A DNA stretch of 64,000 nucleotides. Origin: Phycisphaerales bacterium. Lineage in GTDB: Bacteria; Planctomycetota; Phycisphaerae; Phycisphaerales; UBA1924. Within the stretch, counting starts at the first letter, position 1. Every line of letters begins with the position of its first letter. Location of the stretch: NCBI GenBank assembly GCA_020845755.1, contig JADLFE010000019.1:62001-126000 (forward strand). The letters run 5' to 3'. Below the pieces are notes generated by a model, which was not told the DNA's origin, searched no databases, and worked only from the letters and a program-made list of their open reading frames with translations. Below, in pieces: positions 53,758-61,609 of the stretch. A program made the position numbers and the translations under genes.

Positions 53758-56112
53758 ATGCGTTTGACTTTCATGCCACGGATCGCCGCTTGTGCCGCCG
53801 CCGTGCTCGGCCTGGTTGCCGGATCAACGGCATTGGCGTCTCCGCCGTTGTTCAACGGGATGGGGCGGCTCCCGGGCGGGACGGCGTCCGGGGCGACAGG
53901 GATTTCGGCGAACGGGTCGTATGTCGTTGGGTATTGCACACTCCCGCAGGGGGATCGTGCGATCCGATGGAGTCGGATGACTGGGGTGCAATCGCTGGGC
54001 GTGCTCCCTGGCGGGTTGTCGTCGCGGGCGGTGGCGGTGAGCGCGGACGGATCGAAGGTGGCGGGGTATGGAACGACGCCGAACGGCGACCGCGCGTTCC
54101 GCTGGTCGCTCAACGGGGGATTGCAGTCGCTGGGCACGCTGCCGGGAGGGTTGTATTCGATCGCGGGCGACATCAGCAACAACGGTCGCGTGATCGTGGG
54201 CTATTCCGACACGGTGATCGGCGACGTGACGCAGTTCCGCGGCTTTCGCTGGAACGCGGTCACGGGAGCGATGGAGGACCTTGGGCTGATGGCGGGCGGC
54301 TCGTCGTCGTTTGCGCAGGGCGTGAGCGGAGACGGATCGGTTGTGATCGGGGTCGGCGACGCGGACAACTCGTTTGACTTCCGCGCGTTCCGCCACGTAA
54401 ACGGCGTGATGCAGAACCTCGGCACGATCGAAGAGGGCGGGTATAGCATCGCGTTCGGCTGCAGCGATGATGGGCGTGCTGTGGTGGGGTATGGGCGCAT
54501 CATCGGGGGCGTGGTGGCGTTCCGCTGGACCCCCGAAACGGGAATGGAAAGTCTCGGAAAGTTTCCGGGCTCAGACAACGCCATCGCTCGCGCGGTCTCG
54601 GCCGACGGGAACGTCGTCGTGGGCGGGAGCGCGGCCCTGTCGGGCGATATCGCGTTCATCTGGACCAAAAAACTCGGGCTGACCAACCTCAACACGTACC
54701 TGCAGGCGCGCGGCATCAATCTCTCCGGCTGGACACTGACCACCGCCAATGCCATCAGTAACGACGGCCTGACCATCGCGGGCGTCGGCGTGCACAATGG
54801 AGTCGAGGAGGGCTGGGTCGCGTTCTTGGGCGAGGGTCAGGACCTCACGGCCATCGAGCAACTCGGCAAGTCGCTCATGTCCGACCCGACGCTGTCGAAC
54901 CCGGTCGGGCAGTCGTGCATCTCGTGCCACTCGGCGGGCGTCGGCTTCTCGAACCCTCGCTCGGACGACAACGCGCACGGCGCGGTGCACGAGGGCGCTG
55001 TGCAGGGGCTGTTCGGCAACCGCAAACCCCCCACCGCTGCCTACGCCGGAAACTCGCCCCCGTTGTTCCTCGACGGCGACACATGGACGGGCGGGGTGTT
55101 CTTTGACGGACGTGCCACGGGCTGGACGCTCGGCGATCCGCTCGCGGAACAGGCGCTCGGGCCGTTCCTGAATCCGGTGGAAATGAACAACACGACAGCG
55201 GCCGAGGTGATCACCAAGATCGCGGCTTCGAACTACGCAACGCTCTTCCGCGACGTGTGGGGGCCTGACTCTCTCCCCACGGGCGGCGGCGATGTGACGC
55301 TGGCGTATCAACGGGTGGGTCTGTCGATCGCGGCCTACGAGCGCTCGCGCGAGGTGAACCCCTTCAACTCCAAGTATGACGATTTCCTGGCGGGGCGCGT
55401 GTCACTCACACGCCAGGAACTCAACGGCCTTGCCATCTTCAAGGGACGGGCGGGGTGCGTGAATTGCCACCCGGCGGACCTTGGGCCCAACGGCGAGTCG
55501 CCGCTGTTCACTGATTTCACATACGACAACATCGGCATGCCGGCGAATCCGGAGAATCCGTTCTATGCGCAGCCGGACTGGGTGAACCCGGACGGGTATG
55601 CGTTCGCGGACCCCGGGCTGGGCGGTTTTTTGCAGCGGGCGGGGTATCCCAGGTCGGTGTTCAGCCCCGAACTTGGCAAGCACAAGGTGCCGACATTGCG
55701 CAACGTCGATCGTCGCGGCGGCGACGGGGGGTTCGTGAAGGCCTATGGGCACAACGGGTTCTTCAAGACGCTCGAGGACGTGGTGCATTTCTATAACACG
55801 CGCGACAGCGAAGCCTGGCCGCCGCCCGAGATGCCGCAGAACGTGAACATCGCCGAGATGGGGAACCTGCATCTTTCGGCGGACGAGGAGGCGGCGTTGG
55901 TTGCGTTCCTCAGGACCCTGTCCGATCGCGACACCGAACCGGCGCATTGCCCCGCGGACTTTGACCGCAACGGGTTCGTCAACGCGATCGACTATGACGG
56001 ATTCGCGGCCGCATTCGAGGAAGGCGGGCCCGAGGCGGACTTCGACCGCAATGGGTTCGTCAACGCGATCGACTTCGACCTGTTCGCACTCTCGTTCGAG
56101 GAGGGGTGCTGA
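53758..56112 (+). CDS. HAF-repeat / di-heme cytochrome-c peroxidase / dockerin fusion
   Basis: A 784-residue exported protein with a signal peptide at residues 1-27 (ACAAAVLGLVAGSTALA). Residues about 33-365 are HAF-type extracellular repeats (GLQSLGTLPGGLYS, VSADGNVVVGGSA) forming a propeller. Residues 375-705 are a MauG/CCP-type di-heme peroxidase with CISCH at 387-391 and CVNCH at 567-571 and the ending LGKHKVPTLRNV. The last 55 residues are a dockerin-like pair (DFDRNGFVNAIDYDGFAAAF, DFDRNGFVNAIDFDLFALSF) that stops at EEGC. The stop is directly followed by the next ATG (TGA-ATG, 56110-56115), so the two genes are translationally coupled. The propeller may supply substrate binding for an oxidation reaction at the cell surface. 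Confidence 0.85.
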   Translation: MRLTFMPRIAACAAAVLGLVAGSTALASPPLFNGMGRLPGGTASGATGISANGSYVVGYCTLPQGDRAIRWSRMTGVQSLGVLPGGLSSRAVAVSADGSKVAGYGTTPNGDRAFRWSLNGGLQSLGTLPGGLYSIAGDISNNGRVIVGYSDTVIGDVTQFRGFRWNAVTGAMEDLGLMAGGSSSFAQGVSGDGSVVIGVGDADNSFDFRAFRHVNGVMQNLGTIEEGGYSIAFGCSDDGRAVVGYGRIIGGVVAFRWTPETGMESLGKFPGSDNAIARAVSADGNVVVGGSAALSGDIAFIWTKKLGLTNLNTYLQARGINLSGWTLTTANAISNDGLTIAGVGVHNGVEEGWVAFLGEGQDLTAIEQLGKSLMSDPTLSNPVGQSCISCHSAGVGFSNPRSDDNAHGAVHEGAVQGLFGNRKPPTAAYAGNSPPLFLDGDTWTGGVFFDGRATGWTLGDPLAEQALGPFLNPVEMNNTTAAEVITKIAASNYATLFRDVWGPDSLPTGGGDVTLAYQRVGLSIAAYERSREVNPFNSKYDDFLAGRVSLTRQELNGLAIFKGRAGCVNCHPADLGPNGESPLFTDFTYDNIGMPANPENPFYAQPDWVNPDGYAFADPGLGGFLQRAGYPRSVFSPELGKHKVPTLRNVDRRGGDGGFVKAYGHNGFFKTLEDVVHFYNTRDSEAWPPPEMPQNVNIAEMGNLHLSADEEAALVAFLRTLSDRDTEPAHCPADFDRNGFVNAIDYDGFAAAFEEGGPEADFDRNGFVNAIDFDLFALSFEEGC

Positions 56113-58653
56113 ATGAACTTCCGACGCACCATCTTCGTTTCGGCGGCGCTGGCGGTGGCGGCCGCGACGCCCGTCGCGCGGGCCCAGTGCGAGGGCTGGC
56201 TCCCGGGCGAGGGTGTGCCGGGACTCGACGGCGCGGCGTATTGCCAACTCGCGTGGGACCCTGATGGCGCGGGGCCCTCGCAGCCGCTGTTGATCGTCGG
56301 GGGTTCGTTCTGGATCGCGGGCTCGGACGTCTGCCGGAACATCGCCGCCTGGGACGGCGCGTCGTGGCAACCGCTGGACATCGGGATGGATGCGCCGGTC
56401 TTTGCGCTCGCCGAATACCAGGGCGATCTGGTGGCGGCGGGCTCATTTACCTCGGCCGGCGGCGTCTCAGCGAGCATGATCGCGCGCTGGGACGGCACGA
56501 CGTGGAGCGCCTTTGGCGGCGGGTTCTCCGGCGCGGTGTTCCCCGAAACACCCGCGGTGTACGCGCTGGCGGTGAACGGGAACACGCTGGTGGCGGCGGG
56601 GACATTCACGACGGCGGACAATGCGGCGGCGACGCGCGTCGCGACGTGGGACGGCTCGGCGTGGCACGCGATGGGCGCGGGCCAGCCCGGCCTCGTGAAC
56701 GCGCTGTGCTTCTATCACAACGAGGTATACGCCGCGGCGAGCACCATCACGCGCTGGAACGGCACGACCTGGCAGGCGCTCCCGACCGCGCTCAACAACT
56801 TCGCGTACGCCCTGACGGTATACGGCGACGAACTGGTCGCGACAGGCGCGTTCACGCTCGCGGGGAACAAGGTGGTGAATCGCATCGCCCGCTGGAACGG
56901 CGCGGCGTGGAACACCATGGGCGGCGGGATCAACAACCCGGGCTATGCGCTGCACGCGGTGGGAGATCAACTCATCGTCGGCGGCGCGTTCACCAGCGCG
57001 GGCGGGCGGGCCGCCGATTCCATCGCGGCGTGGAACGGCGCGGCGTGGCGTGCGATGGGCGACGGGATGAACGCGTCCGTCTATGGCGTGGCGTCGATCA
57101 ACGGACGCGTATTCGCGGGGGGCGACTTCTTCATCGCCGACGGCGTATCCGCGTTCGGCGTCTCGGAGTTCGAGAACGATGCGTGGGTCCCTATCGGCAC
57201 GGGCAAGGACGGCCCCGTACAGGCGATGACGCTGTTTGAGGGCGATGTCGTCGCGGGCGGTTACTTCACCGGCGGCGGCGGGAACTCGACCAACCTCGTC
57301 GCACGCTGGAACGGCGCGGCGTGGACGCCGATGGGATCGGGCATGGCCGGCTCTGTCTATCCATCGGTCTTTGCCCTCATCACACACAGCGGCGCGCTGA
57401 TCGCCGGCGGAGATTTCACCTCGGCCGACGGGCACGATGCGGCCTTTGTCGCGCGATGGAACGGCACGACATGGCTCCCGATCGGGCAGGGCTTCGACGA
57501 CGCGGTCTTCGCGCTCGCCACCTTCAACGGCGAGTTGATCGCCGGCGGCGCGTTCGTCTCCGCCGACGGACAGGCGGCGCATCGCATCGCCCGCTGGGAC
57601 GGAAGCATGTGGCAGCCCATGGGCGGGATGGACGGACCTGTGCGGGCGCTGGCGGTGTACAACGGCGAACTGATCGCGGCGGGCGACTTCGTCCTGATCG
57701 ACGGCGTGCCCTGCGACCACATCGCCAAGTGGAACGGCTCGTATTGGGATCCGCTCTGGCTCGGCTCTGACGGCGCGATCTCGACGCTCACGGTCTTCAA
57801 CAGCACGCTCATCGCCGGGGGCGATTTCCAGACGATCGGCGGCAACTCGGCGTCGTGCATCGCGAAGTGGAACGGGTCGTTCTGGTCGCCCCTTTCACTC
57901 GGGATGGATGCGCCCGTGCGGACGCTTTCGGTGTACAACGGCACGCTGATCGCCGGGGGCGAGTTCACGATCGCGGGGGTGAACCCCGCGTATGGCGTCG
58001 CGAGATGGGACGGCTCGAACTGGCAACCGCTTTCGGTTGGATTGAACAACACTGTCTGGTCGCTGGCGGTCCACCGGGGTGAACTGCTGGCGGGAGGCGA
58101 TTTCACACTCGCCGACACGCTGGTGTCCGCGAACTTCGCGCGCTGGGCCGACGACGCGGCGCCGTGGACCGCGGATCAGCCCGACGACACCACCGCGGAC
58201 ACCGGGTCGACACTCGTCCTGACCGCGACTCCCGCGCAGGGATTCGCTGGCGTGCAGTTCCAGTGGCTGCGTGACGGCTTGCCGATCCACGACGGCGCGG
58301 GCGGTGCATCGACCGGGGGCGGCGTGGTCTCCGGTGCCTCGGGCCTCATCGATCTCACCGACTCTTCCGCGCTGACGATCACGATTGCCGGCTCACAACC
58401 TTCGGATTCCGGCGCATACTCCCTCGCCATCTCGAACTCGTGCGGGGGCGGCGTCAGCGCGTCCGCATCCGTGATCATCGCGACCTTCTGCCTCGCTGAT
58501 TTCAACCGCGACGGGTTTGTCAACGCCATCGATTACGATGCGTTCGCCGCCGCGTTCGAAGAGGGAGACCCGGCCGCCGATGTCGACGGTAACCAGTTCG
58601 TCAATGCGCTCGACTATGACTTGTTCGCCGGCGTGTTCGAGGAGGGCTGTTGA
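56113..58653 (+). CDS. Secreted beta-propeller with Ig-like domain and dockerin-like tail
   Basis: An 846-residue exported protein (signal peptide about 1-24, AALAVAAATPVARAQ). More than a dozen repeats of about 45 residues follow, with the pattern IARWDGTTWSAFGGGF / VAAGTFTTADNAAATRVATWD, forming stacked propeller blades. Residues about 690-780 are Ig-like (GVQFQWLRDGLPIHDGAG, SDSGAYSLAISNSCGGG). The end is a dockerin-like pair (DFNRDGFVNAIDYDAFAAAF, DVDGNQFVNALDYDLFAGVF) stopping at EEGC. It is coupled to the peroxidase fusion, whose stop abuts its ATG, and is probably its partner on the surface. Confidence 0.83.
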   Translation: MNFRRTIFVSAALAVAAATPVARAQCEGWLPGEGVPGLDGAAYCQLAWDPDGAGPSQPLLIVGGSFWIAGSDVCRNIAAWDGASWQPLDIGMDAPVFALAEYQGDLVAAGSFTSAGGVSASMIARWDGTTWSAFGGGFSGAVFPETPAVYALAVNGNTLVAAGTFTTADNAAATRVATWDGSAWHAMGAGQPGLVNALCFYHNEVYAAASTITRWNGTTWQALPTALNNFAYALTVYGDELVATGAFTLAGNKVVNRIARWNGAAWNTMGGGINNPGYALHAVGDQLIVGGAFTSAGGRAADSIAAWNGAAWRAMGDGMNASVYGVASINGRVFAGGDFFIADGVSAFGVSEFENDAWVPIGTGKDGPVQAMTLFEGDVVAGGYFTGGGGNSTNLVARWNGAAWTPMGSGMAGSVYPSVFALITHSGALIAGGDFTSADGHDAAFVARWNGTTWLPIGQGFDDAVFALATFNGELIAGGAFVSADGQAAHRIARWDGSMWQPMGGMDGPVRALAVYNGELIAAGDFVLIDGVPCDHIAKWNGSYWDPLWLGSDGAISTLTVFNSTLIAGGDFQTIGGNSASCIAKWNGSFWSPLSLGMDAPVRTLSVYNGTLIAGGEFTIAGVNPAYGVARWDGSNWQPLSVGLNNTVWSLAVHRGELLAGGDFTLADTLVSANFARWADDAAPWTADQPDDTTADTGSTLVLTATPAQGFAGVQFQWLRDGLPIHDGAGGASTGGGVVSGASGLIDLTDSSALTITIAGSQPSDSGAYSLAISNSCGGGVSASASVIIATFCLADFNRDGFVNAIDYDAFAAAFEEGDPAADVDGNQFVNALDYDLFAGVFEEGC

Positions 58654-59037
58654 TCGGTGCTGCTTTGAGTGAATTCCGGAGGGTGTCACACATGCCAGCA
58701 ACCGGGGATACATGAGGACATATTCATCCGCATTTCATGATCCGGACAGGACGCATAAATTCGCGCGACTTTGTCACGTCGATGCCGGTGTTTTTACTAG
58801 ACTCGTGGAACGCCGGAAGCGAGAATGGGGACACGCATTGGCGGCACACCGGAGAGAGTAACGGAGGCTGATCCGCACGCTCGATGGGGTGTCGATGGAA
58901 ACGCAGAGCGTTCCGGCTTGAGAGTGCGGCCGTATCCATCGCAGATGGAGGGAACTCGATTCGCTTGGAACGTGGCCGGGCCGCGCCGGTTGCCCGCGTT
59001 GGATGGACTTTGCACACACAGAAACGAGGAAGATCAC
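58654..59037. promoter_or_regulatory. Gene-free leader of the kelch-type gene
   Basis: 384 bases without a convincing gene. A weak sigma-70-like signal is possible, with TTGTCA at 58771-58776 and a T-rich TTTTTACTAG at 58791-58800. The segment from 58750 to 58800 is less GC-rich than its surroundings. Confidence 0.3.
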
Positions 59038-60669
59038 ATGAAGAAGGCAGTCTCACCCGTCCGCTCATTGCTGAGCGCCGCCGCGTTGACCGCGGGCCTG
59101 GCGCTCTCCGCCCCGGTCCTTGGCGGAACATGGACCAAGGTCGTCAACAACCCGCCGGGCGCCGCGGGACTGATGCTGCTGCTCAATGACGGCACGGTGA
59201 TGGTGACGAACCCCGGCGTGACGGCGAATTGGTACAAGTTGACCCCCAACGCCAAGGGCAGTTACATCAACGGCACATGGACGACGCTGGCCAACGCTCC
59301 TCACACCCGGTTGTACTTCCAATCGGAAGTCCTGAAGGACGGGCGCGTGTATGTGTCGGGCGGCGAATATGGCACCGGCGGCCCGTACGCCGACATGTAC
59401 AACCCGGCGACCAACTCCTGGACAAACCTGCCCATCCCCGCGGCGCTGTGGAATCCCGCCAACGACGACTTCTATGACTGCAACCTCGAGGTTCGCCCGG
59501 ACGGCAGCCTGATCATGATGCCTGTGTTCCCGCACGCGGCTGGCATCCCCATCGTGTACAACCCGTACACCAATGTGTGGTCGAACGCGGGCAAACTCTT
59601 CCGCGGCACGTGGCAGGACGAAGCGAGTTGGGTGAAGTTGCCCGACAACTCGATCCTCACCATCGATCCGTGGGGCACCAACTCTGAGCGGTACATCCCC
59701 GCGACCAACACGTGGGTGAACGACGGCGTGGTCCCGGTCGCCATGTACGACCCCTTTGGCTTTGAACTCGGCGGCGCCTACATGCTCCCCAACGGCAAGG
59801 CCATGTTCCTGGGCTCGACCGGAAACACCGCGTTCTATCAGCCCACCGGCACGACCTCGCCCGGTGTGTGGACTGCCGGACCCGTGATCCCCAGCAGCCG
59901 CGGCACCCCCGACGCGCCCGCCTGCCCCATGCCCAACGGCAAGGTGCTCTGCGCCGTCAGCGCGATCCCCACCAGCGCCAACCACTTCCCCTCTCCCACC
60001 TACTTCTATGAGTTCGATTACACCACAAACTCGTTCACGAACATCAACGGCCCGACCGGCAACTCCGACCCGATCTCCGCCTACAAGGCCATGATGCTCA
60101 TGCTCCCGACCGGCGAGGTCCTCTACACCAACATGAGCGGCAGTGTGTATGTCTACAACCCGGGCGGAACGCCGCTCGCGGCCGCCAAACCCTCCGTCAC
60201 CTCTCTCAGCAAGAACGGAGATGGGTCGTACCACCTGGTCGGCAAGAACTTCAACGGCATCAACGAGGGCGCGACCTACGGCGACGATTGGCAGATGAAC
60301 ACCAACCGCCCCCTCGTCCGCTTCTTCGACAACGCCTCTCCCCCCAACGTCTGGTACGCCACGACCTCCAACTGGTCGAGTTCGGGCGTCTGGACCGGCG
60401 CCGCAAGCGTCACCACCGAGTTCAAGAAGCATCCCAGCATGCCCTCGACGGTCAACCAGTTCGTCGTCATCGTCAACGGCGTTGCGTCCGACGTGTACAA
60501 GATCTGCCCCGCAGACGTCAACCACGACGGCTTTGTCAACGCCCTGGATTACGATGAATTCGCCTCCTATTTCGAGAGCGGCTCCCTCAACGCCGACTTC
60601 AACAGCGACGGGTTCGTCAACGGCCTGGACTACGACGACTTCGCCTCGCACTTCGAATCAGGCTGCTGA
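59038..60669 (+). CDS. Secreted kelch-type propeller with dockerin-like tail
   Basis: A 543-residue exported protein with a signal peptide at residues 1-30 (LLSAAALTAGLALSAPVLGG). A kelch/galactose-oxidase-type propeller has repeated blades (DGTVMVTNPG, DGRVYVSGGEY, ADMYNPATNSWTNLP, NGKAMFLGST, NGKVLCAVSA, TGEVLYTNM). Near residue 390 a short Ig-like linker begins (KPSVTSLSKNGDGSYHLVG). The end is the dockerin-like pair (DVNHDGFVNALDYDEFASYF, DFNSDGFVNGLDYDDFASHF) stopping at ESGC. GAGGAAG precedes the ATG; the frame is open upstream. A clear terminator follows. Confidence 0.85.
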   Translation: MKKAVSPVRSLLSAAALTAGLALSAPVLGGTWTKVVNNPPGAAGLMLLLNDGTVMVTNPGVTANWYKLTPNAKGSYINGTWTTLANAPHTRLYFQSEVLKDGRVYVSGGEYGTGGPYADMYNPATNSWTNLPIPAALWNPANDDFYDCNLEVRPDGSLIMMPVFPHAAGIPIVYNPYTNVWSNAGKLFRGTWQDEASWVKLPDNSILTIDPWGTNSERYIPATNTWVNDGVVPVAMYDPFGFELGGAYMLPNGKAMFLGSTGNTAFYQPTGTTSPGVWTAGPVIPSSRGTPDAPACPMPNGKVLCAVSAIPTSANHFPSPTYFYEFDYTTNSFTNINGPTGNSDPISAYKAMMLMLPTGEVLYTNMSGSVYVYNPGGTPLAAAKPSVTSLSKNGDGSYHLVGKNFNGINEGATYGDDWQMNTNRPLVRFFDNASPPNVWYATTSNWSSSGVWTGAASVTTEFKKHPSMPSTVNQFVVIVNGVASDVYKICPADVNHDGFVNALDYDEFASYFESGSLNADFNSDGFVNGLDYDDFASHFESGC

Positions 60670-60702
60670 GTCGACGCGCGGATCATCCTGAACATTTTAA
60701 GG

Positions 60703-60740
60703 GCAAGGGCGATCGATAAGGTCGCCCTTGCTTGTCTTTT
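60703..60740 (+). terminator. Intrinsic terminator after the kelch-type gene
   Basis: A perfect 10-bp stem GCAAGGGCGA / TCGCCCTTGC (60703-60712 and 60722-60731) is followed by TTGTCTTTT. It lies 34 bases after the stop. Confidence 0.88.
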
Positions 60741-60881
60741 GGACCTGCGGCACCTTCCGGGATGACCGCGGTTGTGCGCGACGAACACGGGCGTGGATGG
60801 ACGCCCATCGAGCGCGCAGAAGCATCCGGCAATGGGGCTGGATGTGTGTTGGGATGAAGCCACGCACGATCCAAGCCGCTC

Positions 60882-61454
60882 TCAATGCCCGCGGGGATTC
60901 GTCGCGTCGGCCCACGCGTGAACAACCAACTCGATACGTGGCGGCTCGCCCGGCCTGAGTTTCGAGATGTCGACAGGGGGAAGCGTTCGCGCCGGGGGCA
61001 GGCTCCCGTCGTCGTTGGCCTCCTCGCTCTCTCGCGTGCCGCGGGTGAATCGGAACTGGATCGCCTTGCCATCGAAAGGTCGAGGAAATGCGATGGACCA
61101 GCGGCCGTCGGGCTCGCGGGTGAACTTCATGGCGGGGTCACAGGGATTCCATGCGTTCATGGTGCCGGCGAGGTAGATGGGTGACTCGTCGGTGGCCCTG
61201 CCGCTCCTGTCGTCGACGACGATCACCACACCCTGCGGCAAGGACTCGGCGGGAACGAAACGACCGGAGTCCTCGACATTGGCCGGCTCAGCCAGGCCAC
61301 GCGGGTTGATGACCGGGCGCATGGTGGGCGGGTTTTCGAACGCGTACCAGAGCATGCCGGAGACGAGAAAGAAGGGGAGCGCGAGGAAGAGGGTGAGGAG
61401 GACGAGTTTTTTGCGTCGAGATTCGACCGAGGTGTCGCTGGGGTAGGCGTTCAT
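60882..61454 (-). CDS. Membrane-anchored protein with CBM20/48-like domain
   Basis: A 190-residue protein. The N-terminus has a basic stretch and one membrane helix (VLLTLFLALPFFLVSGMLWY, residues about 18-38). The soluble part contains a starch/glycogen-binding-like beta sandwich: SPIYLAGTMNAWNPCDPAMKF, then PDGRWSIAFPRPFDGKAIQF and FRFTRG. These are the order and spacing of CBM20/CBM48-type modules, which in AMPK and debranching enzymes bind alpha-glucans. It may tether or sense an alpha-glucan at the membrane. It is divergent from the VWA gene, with 155 bases between starts. Confidence 0.7.
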   Translation of the reverse strand: MNAYPSDTSVESRRKKLVLLTLFLALPFFLVSGMLWYAFENPPTMRPVINPRGLAEPANVEDSGRFVPAESLPQGVVIVVDDRSGRATDESPIYLAGTMNAWNPCDPAMKFTREPDGRWSIAFPRPFDGKAIQFRFTRGTRESEEANDDGSLPPARTLPPVDISKLRPGEPPRIELVVHAWADATNPRGH

Positions 61455-61609
61455 GCGGGATGGTATGAGCGGCGGGCGAGGTCCGGATTCGCCCGTGAGA
61501 TGCGAGCCGGGCCGCCGTCGGTCGGACGCGCGTGAGGCATGGCGCTGCGATCGCGCGAAGCCGTGAGGCGATCACACCGGCAATCCGGGCAACACGTCTA
61601 CTGTTTCCC

